In this document: piece by piece, positions 36,666 through 45,356 of the stretch
Numbering within the stretch: position 1 is the first letter of the stretch
Layout: each line of letters opens with the position of its first letter
NCBI RefSeq assembly: GCF_031348265.1
Contig: NZ_CP133771.1
Coordinates: 6,572,001-6,636,000, forward strand
DNA length: 64,000 bases
From: Streptomyces collinus
GTDB taxonomy: Bacteria > Actinomycetota > Actinomycetes > Streptomycetales > Streptomycetaceae
Direction: 5' to 3'
Program-made: the position numbers and the translations under genes
The notes under the pieces: model-generated
Told to the model about the DNA's origin: nothing
Seen by the model: the letters and a program-made list of their open reading frames with translations, nothing else
The model's database searches: none

Positions 36666-37628
36666 GTGACCGGCTCGACCCCTCCCTGGAAGCGCCGCTT
36701 CTCCAAGCAGAAAGCGGACGAAGGGCCGACGGACGGCCCGCGGTACGGCACGCGTGAAGACGAGCGAGGCTCATCCGGTACGGGGGCGGCCTCGCTCGAA
36801 CCGGCAGCGGACCGGGGTGACCTCCCGGCGTCCGTGGACGTCCCCGCACCCGTCGCGAGACGGCGGGCGGGGACGCTCCGGGAGCGGGCCAGGGAAGGCG
36901 CACGCAAGGGGGGCGACCGGGCCCGGGCCGGACTCGCCTACCTGGCCGACCGCATCATCGAACTGGCCCCGCGCGTGCCCGTACGGGACCTGGCGAAGCT
37001 GCGCAGGCAGTTCCCGGGTCTGGGGCCCGAGGAGCTCGCCGACAAGCTCGTGGCGGGCGCCGCGAACGCGACGGCGACGGTCGGAGCAAGTGTCGGCGCG
37101 GCCGCGATGCTCCCCGTGCCCCCGGCGATGCCGACGGAGCTGGCCGCCGAGGTCACCGGCGTCGCGGTGATCGAGCTGAAGCTGATCGCCGAACTCCACG
37201 AGGTCTACGGCGTACGGCCGCCCGGCAACCTCAAGCAGCGCAGCACCGCGTACCTCGACTCGTGGTCGGGGGAGCGCGGGATCGACGCGTCCAAGCCGTC
37301 GACCCTCAGCGCGGCGCTGAACAGCCGCATGAAGCGCGAACTGCGGCAGCGAATCATGAAGCGCATGGTCCGCAGCATGCCGAACCTGATGCCGTTCCTG
37401 GTGGGCGCCGCCGTGGGCGCGGTCATGAACCGCGGCGAGACGAGAAAGCTCGCCGGCCGGATCCGCCGGGACCTGCGCAAGATCCAGGTGCCCTGGGAGG
37501 CCCTGGAGGCGCTCCCCGGCCTGGAACGTCCGGCGGACGCCCTGGAGATGGGCGAGATCACCCATGACCCGCTGGGCCGTCACGAGGGCCACCGCGGCGA
37601 CGACCGGCCCGGCGGCGACGGGCGCTGA
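36666..37628 (+). CDS. EcsC-like conserved hypothetical protein
   Basis: A 320-residue protein with a long charged, disordered N-terminus (about 1-85), then helical sequence. The segment ATVGASVGAAAMLPVPPAMP followed by TELAAEVTGVAVIELKLIAE resembles the amphipathic/glycine-rich core of EcsC proteins, but I would not call that certain. A second Gly/Ala-rich hydrophobic stretch, LMPFLVGAAVGAVMNRGETR, suggests membrane association. The C-terminus is His/Gly/Asp-rich (GRHEGHRGDDRPGGDGR). GTG at 36666 follows the DUF4193 gene by 13 bases. Function unknown. Confidence 0.75.
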   Translation: MTGSTPPWKRRFSKQKADEGPTDGPRYGTREDERGSSGTGAASLEPAADRGDLPASVDVPAPVARRRAGTLRERAREGARKGGDRARAGLAYLADRIIELAPRVPVRDLAKLRRQFPGLGPEELADKLVAGAANATATVGASVGAAAMLPVPPAMPTELAAEVTGVAVIELKLIAELHEVYGVRPPGNLKQRSTAYLDSWSGERGIDASKPSTLSAALNSRMKRELRQRIMKRMVRSMPNLMPFLVGAAVGAVMNRGETRKLAGRIRRDLRKIQVPWEALEALPGLERPADALEMGEITHDPLGRHEGHRGDDRPGGDGR

Positions 37629-37673
37629 GACCGGACGTCGATCGGCGGCCGGGTGACGTCCCGCTCAGGTGTG

Positions 37674-38132
37674 CTACGCCGGCTTCGCCGTCCGCAGTGC
37701 CTCCGCCAGGCGCTCCGGCTCGCGCGTGGACAGGTACAGGTACGGAGTCGGGTCCTGCGGGTCCGTGACCTCCACCCGCAGGGCCGTGGGGATGTATGAC
37801 CGCAGCAGGAGGAAGGCGCGCGGATCGGCCTTGTAGGTGCGCCAGGCGCGGGCCTCCTCCGCGTCCATCACCTCCGCCTCGCCCAGTGCCGCCAGCGGGA
37901 TCTTCGCCTCTCCCGCGATCAGGGAGTCACCGACCACACGGATGCGAACCGAGCCGTACGAGCTCGCGGCGACGGCCGCGACCGCGGTGCCCCCGGCCAG
38001 ACCGCCGAGCATCGGCAGCGTGCCGAACGGGAGCAGGATCAGGGCCATGGAGAGGCCTACGAGGAACGAGATCAGCCACCAGGTCCGCGGGGCGGTGAGG
38101 CGTTCTTCGTAAGGGGCGGCGGAGAGCTGCAT
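37674..38132 (-). CDS. DUF3093 membrane protein
   Basis: A 152-residue actinobacterial membrane protein. Two transmembrane helices near the N-terminus (WWLISFLVGLSMALILLPFG and LGGLAGGTAVAAVAA) are followed by a soluble PH-like domain: VRVVGDSLIAGEAKIPLAAL, DAEEARAWRTYKADPRAFLLL and YLYLSTREPERLAEAL, a pattern typical for DUF3093. It lies next to dut and its neighbours but on the opposite strand, divergent from the thioesterase gene with only 58 bases between starts, so the two probably share a promoter region. Function unknown. Confidence 0.85.
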   Translation of the reverse strand: MQLSAAPYEERLTAPRTWWLISFLVGLSMALILLPFGTLPMLGGLAGGTAVAAVAASSYGSVRIRVVGDSLIAGEAKIPLAALGEAEVMDAEEARAWRTYKADPRAFLLLRSYIPTALRVEVTDPQDPTPYLYLSTREPERLAEALRTAKPA

Positions 38133-38190
38133 GGAGCCAAGCTTGACACGGTGTCCGGAAGGGGCCGATGCGCGGGTAAGGTCTCCGGCT

Positions 38191-38775
38191 GTGAGTCGTA
38201 CTTCCGCAGCTCTTCAGCCTCCGGCCGACGCCGTGCAGCCGGTGCGGCACCCGGACGCGCCCGCGCCCGGTGAGCTCCTCGGCGCGCACTACGGCGCGTG
38301 TTTCGGCTGCGGCGACGATCAGCCGCACGGGCTGCACCTTCAGGCACGGGCCGGAGAGGGTGTGTCGCTCACCGCCGAGTTCACCGTCCAGCCCGCCCAC
38401 CAAGGCGCTCCGGGCCTCGCGCACGGTGGCGTGCTCACCTCCGCCCTCGACGAAACCCTCGGCTCGCTGAACTGGCTGCTGCGCACGATCGCGGTGACCG
38501 GACGGCTGGAGACCGACTTCGAGCGGCCCGTGCCCGTCGGCACCACGCTGTACCTGGCGGCGGAGGTGACGGCGGTCGCCGGGCGGAAGATCTACTCCAC
38601 CGCGACCGGACGCGTGGGCGGCCCCGAGGGACCCGTCGCCGTGCGCGCGGACGCGCTCTTCATCGAGGTGAAGGTCGACCACTTCGTCGACCACGGCCGC
38701 CAGGAGGAGATCCAGGCCGCCATGAGCGACCCGGACCAGGTCCGGCGCGCCCGTGCCTTCGAGGTGAACCCGTGA
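38191..38775 (+). CDS. PaaI-family hotdog thioesterase
   Basis: A 194-residue acyl-CoA thioesterase-like protein. The hotdog signature appears as GLAHGGVLTSALDETLGSL, where HGG and the helix Asp/Glu form the catalytic site, followed by ETDFERPVPVGTTLYLAAEV. A small ACFGCGDDQPHGLHL motif before it is typical for this subgroup. It probably hydrolyses a CoA thioester in the cytosol. GTG at 38191 is the start; its stop overlaps the dut start (GTGA), so expression is coupled to dUTPase although no metabolic link is apparent. Confidence 0.87.
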   Translation: MSRTSAALQPPADAVQPVRHPDAPAPGELLGAHYGACFGCGDDQPHGLHLQARAGEGVSLTAEFTVQPAHQGAPGLAHGGVLTSALDETLGSLNWLLRTIAVTGRLETDFERPVPVGTTLYLAAEVTAVAGRKIYSTATGRVGGPEGPVAVRADALFIEVKVDHFVDHGRQEEIQAAMSDPDQVRRARAFEVNP

Positions 38776-39404
38776 GCACGGGCCGCCCCTTGCAACCCGC
38801 AAGCCCCACCAGCCCCGTGAGCCCCGAAAGCCCCATGACCCCCACGAACCCCGTGAGTCGGCCGCCGCTGGACGTGCTGATCCGCCGCGTCGACCCGGAC
38901 GTGCCGCTTCCGTCGTACGCGCAGCCCGGTGACGCCGGGGCCGATCTGCGCACCACCGAGGCGTGCCGACTGGGGCCGGGCGAGCGGGCCGTTCTGCCCA
39001 CGGGGGTGTCTGTGGCGCTGCCGGAGGGGTACGCGGCCTTCGTGCACCCGCGATCCGGTCTGGCCGCCCGCTGCGGCGTCGCCCTGGTGAATGCCCCAGG
39101 GACGGTTGATGCCGGGTACCGTGGGGAGATCAAGGTGATCGTGGTGAATCTCGACCCGCGCGAGGCCGTGCGGTTCGAGCGCTTCGACCGGATTGCCCAA
39201 CTGGTAGTCCAGCAGGTCGAGAGGGTCCGCTTCCAGGAGGTGGCGGAGCTTCCCGGCTCCGCGCGGGCCGAGGGGGGCTTCGGGTCCACCGGAGGCCATG
39301 CGGCGGTGGGCGGGACGAGCGGCACAAGCGGTCAGGCCGCCATCGGCGGTCAGGCGGGTGGGAATCGATACGCTTCGGTCGTATCCGACCGGGAAGGACA
39401 GTGA
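38772..39404 (+). CDS. dut: dUTP diphosphatase (dUTPase)
   Basis: A trimeric-type dUTPase hydrolysing dUTP to dUMP and PPi. All five motifs are present: PGDAGADL, HPRSGLAARCGV, GTVDAGYRGEIKV, FDRIAQLVVQ and RAEGGFGSTGGH. The GTG at 38772 overlaps the thioesterase stop, giving an N-terminus with a low-complexity Ser/Pro/Thr tail (residues 9-28) before the conserved RPPLDVLIRRVD; a later ATG at 38835 would remove it. Beyond motif V a 35-residue Gly/Ser/Ala tail (GTSGTSGQAAIGGQAGG) is unusual for the family. The DUF3710 gene begins one base after its stop. Confidence 0.92.
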   Translation: MSTGRPLQPASPTSPVSPESPMTPTNPVSRPPLDVLIRRVDPDVPLPSYAQPGDAGADLRTTEACRLGPGERAVLPTGVSVALPEGYAAFVHPRSGLAARCGVALVNAPGTVDAGYRGEIKVIVVNLDPREAVRFERFDRIAQLVVQQVERVRFQEVAELPGSARAEGGFGSTGGHAAVGGTSGTSGQAAIGGQAGGNRYASVVSDREGQ

Positions 39405-39405
39405 C

Positions 39406-40158
39406 GTGTTCGGACGTCGCAAGAAGAGGGATGCCGCCGAGGACGCGGCCGGCGAGGCCGAGCAGGTCGTCGACGGTGTCGACACCGATGCGGACGCAGA
39501 GCGCGAGCGCCTGAGGCTCGAACCGGCGCCGCGCCCCGACGGGCCCTGGGACAGCTCCGAGGTACGTGACCCGAGCGAAGGCAGGGTCGACCTGGGCGGC
39601 CTGTTCGTGCCGGGCGTCGACGGCATGGAGCTCAGGGTCGAGGTCGCGGGCGACGCGATCGTGGCGGCGACGGTCGTGCTGCGCGACAGCGCCATCCAGC
39701 TGCAGGGCTTCGCCGCGCCCAAGCGCGAGGGCATCTGGGGCGAGGTGCGCGAGGAGATCGGCACTGGCATCACCCAGCAGGGCGGCATCGTCGACGAGGT
39801 CGAGGGGCCGCTGGGCTGGGAGCTGCGCGCCCAGGTGCCCGTACAGCTGCCGGACGGCACCGGCGGCTTCCAGGTCGTGCGGTTCGTCGGTGTGGACGGC
39901 CCCCGCTGGTTCCTGCGCGGGGTCATCTCGGGCCAGGGCGCGGTGCAGCCGCAGGCCGCCGGGCTGCTCGAGCAGATCTTCCGGGACACGGTCGTGGTCC
40001 GCGGCGAAAGCCCGATGGCGCCCCGCGACCCGATCGTCCTGAAGCTGCCGGACGACGCCCAGATGGTGCCCGAGGGCGTCCAGCAGGAGGAGGGTTCCCG
40101 TTTCGCCGGTGGAATGGGCCAGCTCCAGCGCGGACCGGAGATCACCGAGGTCCGCTGA
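39406..40158 (+). CDS. DUF3710 family protein
   Basis: A 250-residue actinobacterial protein. It has an acidic, charged N-terminus after MFGRRKKRDAAED, and a conserved core from VDLGGLFVPGVDGMELRVEV through LQGFAAPKREGIWGEVREEI and GVDGPRWFLRGVISG, characteristic of DUF3710. It is routinely found downstream of dut and upstream of an OB-fold protein in actinomycetes; here the OB-fold gene lies ~5 kb away at 44955. GTG start with GGGAAGGA upstream. A stable hairpin terminates the transcript. Function unknown. Confidence 0.85.
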   Translation: MFGRRKKRDAAEDAAGEAEQVVDGVDTDADAERERLRLEPAPRPDGPWDSSEVRDPSEGRVDLGGLFVPGVDGMELRVEVAGDAIVAATVVLRDSAIQLQGFAAPKREGIWGEVREEIGTGITQQGGIVDEVEGPLGWELRAQVPVQLPDGTGGFQVVRFVGVDGPRWFLRGVISGQGAVQPQAAGLLEQIFRDTVVVRGESPMAPRDPIVLKLPDDAQMVPEGVQQEEGSRFAGGMGQLQRGPEITEVR

Positions 40159-40173
40159 CCTCGTAGAGACACC

Positions 40174-40207
40174 AGGGCCGTACCCCACCGGGGGTGCGGC
40201 CCTTTCT
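40174..40207 (+). terminator. Terminator of the thioesterase-dut-DUF3710 operon
   Basis: Stem AGGGCCGTACCCC (40174-40186) / GGGGTGCGGCCCT (40191-40203) with one T.G pair, followed by TTCT; 15 bases past the DUF3710 stop. Confidence 0.82.
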
Positions 40208-40220
40208 CGTGCGCGGGACC

Positions 40221-40249
40221 TTGACGGTGCATTGGTCTGTACCTACCGT
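40221..40249 (+). promoter_or_regulatory. Vegetative-type promoter with operator-like spacer
   Basis: TTGACG (40221-40226), a 17-base spacer, then TACCGT (40244-40249): a textbook streptomycete principal-sigma promoter. The spacer contains TTGGTCTGTACC (40232-40243), resembling GntR/HutC operators of the TGGTCTAGACCA type (DasR-like; 9 of 12 match). RNA polymerase and a repressor would compete for it. The alginate-lyase-like gene starts 68 bases downstream. Confidence 0.65.
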
Positions 40250-40316
40250 CTCCGTCCAACGCGTCTGTTCATAAAGGCGCTTCACGTTCACATAGAAGAA
40301 CGGAAGGCCCTCACGT

Positions 40317-41492
40317 ATGCGCAGAACCGCTCTCTTCGCGGCCTCGGCCGCCCTCGTCGCCGGTGTCCTCGCCTGGCCCGCCGACGCCGCCCCCAGCGCC
40401 CCCGCCGCCTTCGCCCACCCCGGAGTCACCGTCTCGAAGGGGCAGTTGGACTTCACCCGGTCCAAGGTCAACGCCGGCGCTCAGCCCTGGACGGGCGCCT
40501 TCGACCGGATGATGGCGAGCAAGTACGCCGACCTGGAGCGCACGCCCAGGCCACGGGCGGTCGTCGAATGCGGTTCGTACTCCAACCCCGACCTCGGCTG
40601 CACCGACGAGCGCCAGGACGCGATCGCCGCGTACACCCACGCGCTCGCCTGGTACCTCACCCGCGACGAACGGCACGCCCGCAAGGCCATCGAGCTGATG
40701 GACGCCTGGTCCGCCGTGATCAGGGACCACACCAACAGCAACGCGCCCCTGCAGACCGGCTGGGCCGGCTCCTCCTGGCCGAGGGCCGCCGAGATCATCA
40801 AGCACACCTACACCGGCCCCTGGGCGAACTCCGGCCGCTTCGCCACCATGCTCCGCACCGTCTACCTGCCGGAGATCATCAACGGCTCGAACTCCAACGG
40901 AAACTGGGAGCTGTCGATGATGGAGGCCGCCGTCGGCATCTCCGTCTTCCTGGAGGACAAGGCGTCGTACGACAAGGCCATGGCGAAGTTCCGCACGCGC
41001 ACGGCCGCCTACGTCTACCTGGAGTCCGACGGCGCGCTGCCGAAGACCGTGCCGAGCCAGAACCTCGACACCCGGGAGAAGATCGTCAAGTACTGGCAGG
41101 GCCAGTCGACATTCGTCAACGGACTCAGCCAGGAGACCTGCCGCGACTTCACCCACACCGGCTACGGCCTCTCGGCCATCTCGCACGTCGCCGAGACCAG
41201 CCGCATCCAGGGGCAGGACCTCTACGGCACCGACGTGGGCGAGCGGCTGCGGCACGGGCTCGGCTTCCACGCCAGGTACCAGCTCGGCGTCGGTGCCGAC
41301 GGCCGGCTGTGCGGCGGCTCGCTCAAGCTCGGCCTCGGGCCGGTGACCGAGGTCGGCCACAACGCCCTGGCCAACCGCCTGGGGCACGCCATGACCAACA
41401 CCGCGACGCTGACCCAGCGCGGCCGCCCCGCCGGCAGCAACAACCTCTTCGTCGCCTGGGAGACCCTCACCCACGGCGACAACCCCGCGTGA
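40317..41492 (+). CDS. Secreted alginate-lyase-family polysaccharide lyase
   Basis: A 391-residue exported protein of the alginate lyase (PL5-like, alpha/alpha-toroid) fold. The Sec signal peptide MRRTALFAASAALVAG... ends near residue 24 (ADA). The core includes HALAWYLTRDERHARKAIEL (toroid helix), NAPLQTGWAGSSWPRAAEII and the strongly conserved NSNGNWELSMMEAAVGISVF, where Asn and Trp-Glu line the catalytic cleft, then FVNGLSQETCRDFTHTGYGL with a candidate catalytic His. It probably degrades a uronic-acid polymer outside the cell. Monocistronic, with its own strong promoter bearing an operator-like element. The exact polymer is not deducible. Confidence 0.88.
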   Translation: MRRTALFAASAALVAGVLAWPADAAPSAPAAFAHPGVTVSKGQLDFTRSKVNAGAQPWTGAFDRMMASKYADLERTPRPRAVVECGSYSNPDLGCTDERQDAIAAYTHALAWYLTRDERHARKAIELMDAWSAVIRDHTNSNAPLQTGWAGSSWPRAAEIIKHTYTGPWANSGRFATMLRTVYLPEIINGSNSNGNWELSMMEAAVGISVFLEDKASYDKAMAKFRTRTAAYVYLESDGALPKTVPSQNLDTREKIVKYWQGQSTFVNGLSQETCRDFTHTGYGLSAISHVAETSRIQGQDLYGTDVGERLRHGLGFHARYQLGVGADGRLCGGSLKLGLGPVTEVGHNALANRLGHAMTNTATLTQRGRPAGSNNLFVAWETLTHGDNPA

Positions 41493-41666
41493 CCCCCTGA
41501 CCGGCCGGGCGCCGGGTGGGGACCCCGGTGCCCGGCCCCGGCGGGCCGGCCGCGTCAGAGTTCCGTCAAAGTGCGCCCCGGAGCGTGCCCGGCGCCCGAA
41601 TGCCGCGCTTTCCGGCCGTAGGGTCGACGCTGCGCAGTCGGCAGACCACCGGAAGACAATGAGGCC

Positions 41667-44210
41667 ATGGCACGCGGCAAGCTCAGGATCCACCTCGGTG
41701 CGGCGCCGGGCGTCGGCAAGACGTACGCGATGCTGGCCGAGGCGCACCGCCGCGTCGAGCGGGGCACCGACTGTGTGGTGGCCTTCGTCGAGCACCACGG
41801 ACGGCCCCGCACCGAAGTGCTGCTGCACGGCCTGGAGCAGGTGCCGCGCAGGGAACTGGAGTACCGCGGCGGCGTCTTTCCCGAGATGGACCTCGACGCC
41901 GTCCTCGCCCGTCGCCCCCAGGTCGCCCTGGTGGACGAACTCGCCCACACCAACGTCCCGGGCTCCCGCAACGCCAAGCGCTGGCAGGACGTGGAGGAAC
42001 TGCTCACCGCCGGGATCGACGTGGTCTCGACCGTCAACATCCAGCACCTGGAGTCCCTCGGCGACGTCGTCGAGTCGATCACCGGGGTGCGGCAGCAGGA
42101 GACCGTGCCGGACGAGGTGGTGCGCCGGGCCGACCAGGTCGAGCTGGTCGACATGACGCCCGAGGCGCTGCGGCGTCGGATGGCGCACGGCAACATCTAC
42201 CGGCCGGACAGGATCGACGCCGCCTTGTCGAACCACTTCCGCCCCGGCAACCTGACAGCCCTGCGCGAGCTGGCACTGCTGTGGGTGGCGGACCGGGCCG
42301 ACGCCTACCTCACCCAGTACCGCAGCGAACACCGGGTGTCGAAGATCTGGGGCTCGCGCGAGCGGATCGTGGTCGGTCTGACCGGTGGCCCCGAGGGCCG
42401 CACGCTCATCCGCCGGGGCGCCCGGCTGGCCGAGAAGGGCGCCGGCGGCGAGGTGCTGGCCGTCTACATAGCCCGCAGCGACGGACTGACCTCGGCCTCG
42501 CCCAAGGAACTGGTGCTGCAGCGGACCCTGGTCGAAGACCTTGGCGGAACGTTCCACCATGTCGTCGGCGACGACATACCGGCCGCGCTGCTCGCCTTCG
42601 CCCGCGGCGTCAACGCCACCCAGATCGTGCTGGGCTCCTCGCGCCGCAAGACCTGGCAGTACGTCTTCGGGCCCGGCGTCGGAGCGACGGTCGCCCGGGA
42701 GTCCGGACCCGACCTCGACGTGCACATCGTCACCCACGACGAGGTCGCCAGGGGCCGGGGGCTGCCGGTCGCCCGGGGCGCGCGGCTCGGACGCTCCCGG
42801 CGGGTGTGGGGCTGGATCACCGGTGTCGCCGGACCGCCGCTGCTCGCCGCACTGCTCAACGCCGTCGACCTCGGCCTCGCCAACGACATGCTGCTGTTCC
42901 TGGCACTGACGGTGGCGGCGGCCCTGCTCGGCGGGCTGCTTCCCGCCCTGGCCTCGGCGGCGGTGGGCTCCCTGCTGCTGAACTACTTCTACACACCGCC
43001 CCTGCACCGCTGGACCATCGCGGATCCGAAGAACATCGTCGCCATCGTGATCTTCGTCGCGGTCGGGGTGGCGGTGGCCTCCGTCGTCGACCTCGCCGCC
43101 CGCCGCACGCACCAGGCGGCCCGGCTGCGGGCCGAGTCCGAGATCCTGTCCTTCCTCGCCGGCAACGTGCTGCGCGGTGAGACCGGCCTGGAGGACCTGC
43201 TGGAACGGGTCCGGGAGACCTTCGGCATGGAGTCGGCGGCCCTGCTGGAACGGGCGAGCGACGTCGAGCCCTGGACCTGCGCCGGGCGCGTCGGCCGGGG
43301 ACACCCGGTCGACCGGCCCGATCAGGCGGATGTGGACATGCCCGTCGGCGACCACATGGCCCTGGCCCTCACCGGCCGCGTGCTGCCCGCCGAGGACCGC
43401 CGGGTGCTGGCCGCCTTCGCAGCCCAGGCCGCCGTCGTCCTGGACCGCCGCAGGCTCCGGGAGGAGGCCGACCGGGCCCGCACGCTCGCCGAGGGCAACC
43501 GCATCCGTACGGCCCTGCTGGCCGCCGTCAGCCACGATCTGCGCACCCCCCTCGCCGGGATCAAGGCGGCGGTGACCTCCCTGCGCTCCGAGGACGTCGA
43601 GTGGTCCGAGGAGGACCGGGCCGAGCTGCTCGCGGGCATCGAGGAGGGTGCCGACCGGCTCGACCACCTCGTCGGCAACCTGCTCGACATGTCCCGGCTC
43701 CAGACGGGCACCGTCACCCCGCTGATCCGCGAGATCGACCTCGATGAGGTGGTGCCGATGGCGCTCGGCGGCGTGCCCGAGGGCAGCGCCTGCCTGGACG
43801 TGCCCGAGACTCTGCCGATGGTCGCCGTCGACCCCGGGCTGCTGGAGCGGGCGATGGCCAACCTCGTGGAGAACGCCGTCAAGTACAGTCCGCCCGGCGC
43901 ACCCGTACTGGTCGCCGGCAGCGCACTCGCCGACCGGGTGGAGGTGCGGGTCGTCGACCGGGGGCCGGGCGTGCCCGACGAGGCCAAGGAACGCATCTTC
44001 GAGCCCTTCCAGCGCCACGGCGACGCCCCGCGCGGCGCGGGCGTGGGTCTGGGCCTCGCGGTGGCACGCGGCTTCGCCGAGGCCATGGGCGGCACCCTGG
44101 AGGCCGAGGACACCCCCGGCGGCGGGCTCACCATGGTCCTCACCCTCCGCGCGGCGGGAACCCGCCCGGAGCACCGTCCCGCGGCAGAACCGGAAAGGCA
44201 GGCCTCATGA
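41667..44210 (+). CDS. kdpD: Sensor histidine kinase KdpD
   Basis: An 847-residue K+/osmotic sensor kinase. Residues 1-210 are the KdpD domain, with Walker A-like GAAPGVGKT (11-19) and VALVDELAHTNVPGSRNAKR. A USP domain (~225-350) contains IVLGSSRRKTWQYVFGPGVG. Four tightly spaced TM helices (~385-475) are followed by a GAF-like region, phosphoacceptor His in LAAVSHDLRTPLAG, and HATPase boxes NLVENAVKYSPPG and GVGLGLAVARGFAEAMGG. Full length compared with E. coli KdpD (894 residues). It is coupled to kdpE (ATGA overlap). No kdpFABC pump operon lies in the window, so targets are in trans. Confidence 0.94.
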   Translation: MARGKLRIHLGAAPGVGKTYAMLAEAHRRVERGTDCVVAFVEHHGRPRTEVLLHGLEQVPRRELEYRGGVFPEMDLDAVLARRPQVALVDELAHTNVPGSRNAKRWQDVEELLTAGIDVVSTVNIQHLESLGDVVESITGVRQQETVPDEVVRRADQVELVDMTPEALRRRMAHGNIYRPDRIDAALSNHFRPGNLTALRELALLWVADRADAYLTQYRSEHRVSKIWGSRERIVVGLTGGPEGRTLIRRGARLAEKGAGGEVLAVYIARSDGLTSASPKELVLQRTLVEDLGGTFHHVVGDDIPAALLAFARGVNATQIVLGSSRRKTWQYVFGPGVGATVARESGPDLDVHIVTHDEVARGRGLPVARGARLGRSRRVWGWITGVAGPPLLAALLNAVDLGLANDMLLFLALTVAAALLGGLLPALASAAVGSLLLNYFYTPPLHRWTIADPKNIVAIVIFVAVGVAVASVVDLAARRTHQAARLRAESEILSFLAGNVLRGETGLEDLLERVRETFGMESAALLERASDVEPWTCAGRVGRGHPVDRPDQADVDMPVGDHMALALTGRVLPAEDRRVLAAFAAQAAVVLDRRRLREEADRARTLAEGNRIRTALLAAVSHDLRTPLAGIKAAVTSLRSEDVEWSEEDRAELLAGIEEGADRLDHLVGNLLDMSRLQTGTVTPLIREIDLDEVVPMALGGVPEGSACLDVPETLPMVAVDPGLLERAMANLVENAVKYSPPGAPVLVAGSALADRVEVRVVDRGPGVPDEAKERIFEPFQRHGDAPRGAGVGLGLAVARGFAEAMGGTLEAEDTPGGGLTMVLTLRAAGTRPEHRPAAEPERQAS

Positions 44211-44890
44211 CCCGCGTCCTCGTGATCGACGACGAGCCGCAGATCGTGCGCGCCCTCGTGATCAACCTGAAGGCACGCGCGTACGAGGTCGACGCGGCCC
44301 ACGACGGTGCCACCGCCCTCCGGCTCGCCGCCGCCCGCCACCCCGACGTGGTCGTCCTGGACCTCGGGCTGCCCGACATGGACGGCGTCGAGGTGATCAG
44401 GGGCCTGCGCGGCTGGACCCGGGTACCGATCCTGGTGCTGTCCGCCCGGCACACCTCCGACGAGAAGGTCGAGGCGCTGGACGCGGGCGCCGACGACTAC
44501 GTCACCAAGCCGTTCGGCATGGACGAGCTGCTGGCCCGGCTGCGGGCCGCCGTACGCCGGGCCGAACCGGCCGGCGACGGCCCGGGCGACGTGATCGTCG
44601 ACACCGGCGAGTTCACCGTCGACCTGGCCGCGAAGAAGGTCAACCGGTCCGGCAAGGACGTACGGCTGACCCCCACGGAGTGGCACCTGCTGGAGGTCCT
44701 CGTGCGCAACAGCGGACGCCTGGTCGGGCAGAAGCAGCTGCTCCAGGAGGTGTGGGGGCCGTCATACGGGACGGAGACGAACTATCTGCGCGTGTACATG
44801 GCGCAGTTGCGGCGGAAGCTGGAAGCGGACCCCTCGCACCCGAAACACTTCGTCACCGAGCCGGGGATGGGCTACCGCTTCGAGAAGTGA
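44207..44890 (+). CDS. kdpE: Response regulator KdpE
   Basis: A 227-residue OmpR-family regulator. The receiver has VIDDEPQ, phosphoacceptor Asp52 (VVVLDLGLPDMDGVEV), VLSARHTSDEK and VTKPFGMDELLAR. The winged helix runs from ~130 (VNRSGKDVRLTPTEWHLLEV) to GMGYRFEK. The start ATG overlaps the kdpD stop by four bases. KdpE classically activates kdpFABC under K+ limitation; adjacent genes here (TrkA pair, KimA-like importer) are candidate additional targets, inferred from position only. Confidence 0.94.
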   Translation: MTRVLVIDDEPQIVRALVINLKARAYEVDAAHDGATALRLAAARHPDVVVLDLGLPDMDGVEVIRGLRGWTRVPILVLSARHTSDEKVEALDAGADDYVTKPFGMDELLARLRAAVRRAEPAGDGPGDVIVDTGEFTVDLAAKKVNRSGKDVRLTPTEWHLLEVLVRNSGRLVGQKQLLQEVWGPSYGTETNYLRVYMAQLRRKLEADPSHPKHFVTEPGMGYRFEK

Positions 44891-44954
44891 GGGGTGTGGC
44901 GTCGGGAGGACAGGTTCCTCGCCCCTCGTCAGCAGGCCCCGGTACGCTTCAGAC

Positions 44955-45353
44955 ATGAGTGCTGTCCCTCGTTCCGAAAAGCCGGCGGGCCGTTTCCGGC
45001 GCATGCTCGACCGGCTCTCCTCGTCGCAGGAGGACCTGGAGTCCGAGGAACTGCGCGAAGACAGCCAGACGGCCGGCTGCATCCGGATCGGAGACTGCCA
45101 GGACCGCCAGATAGTGACGGTTACTGGTACCTTGCGCACGGTCACCCTTCGACCGCGTGCGGGAGTCCCGGCCCTGGAGGCCGAGCTGTTCGACGGCTCC
45201 GCCGCGCTCGACGTGGTCTGGCTCGGCAGGCGCTCCATCGTCGGGATAGAGCCGGGGCGCAAACTGATCGCGTCGGGCCGGGTCTCGATGAGCCGGGGCC
45301 GCCGGGTGCTGTTCAATCCCAAGTACGAACTGAGACCCCTCGGACGGGAGTAG
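44955..45353 (+). CDS. OB-fold nucleic-acid-binding-like protein
   Basis: A 132-residue protein. After a charged N-terminus (RRMLDRLSSSQEDLESEELR) comes a single OB-fold: IGDCQDRQIVTVTGTLRTVT, ALEAELFDGSAALDVVWLGR, GRKLIASGRVSMSRGRRVLF. The pattern resembles the OB domain of RecG/DnaE-associated proteins and is conserved in actinobacteria next to DUF3159 and trk genes. It starts 64 bases after kdpE and is followed three bases later by the DUF3159 gene, with which it is surely cotranscribed. Function unknown; nucleic-acid binding is the general property of the fold. Confidence 0.82.
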   Translation: MSAVPRSEKPAGRFRRMLDRLSSSQEDLESEELREDSQTAGCIRIGDCQDRQIVTVTGTLRTVTLRPRAGVPALEAELFDGSAALDVVWLGRRSIVGIEPGRKLIASGRVSMSRGRRVLFNPKYELRPLGRE

Positions 45354-45356
45354 CCG

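Noticed and set aside
42350..42760. c-di-AMP-binding signature of the S. aureus KdpD type in the USP domain
   Set aside because: I looked for the Ser-X-Ser ... FTAXY pattern described for S. aureus KdpD and could not find it, so c-di-AMP binding by this KdpD is not claimed.
40311..44174. Very long open frame (1287 codons) antisense to alginate-lyase, kdpD and neighbours
   Set aside because: In ~72% GC DNA with G/C third positions, antisense frames stay open by composition. The product is low-complexity Gly/Arg/His/Asp with no domain, and the opposite strand encodes well-recognised proteins.
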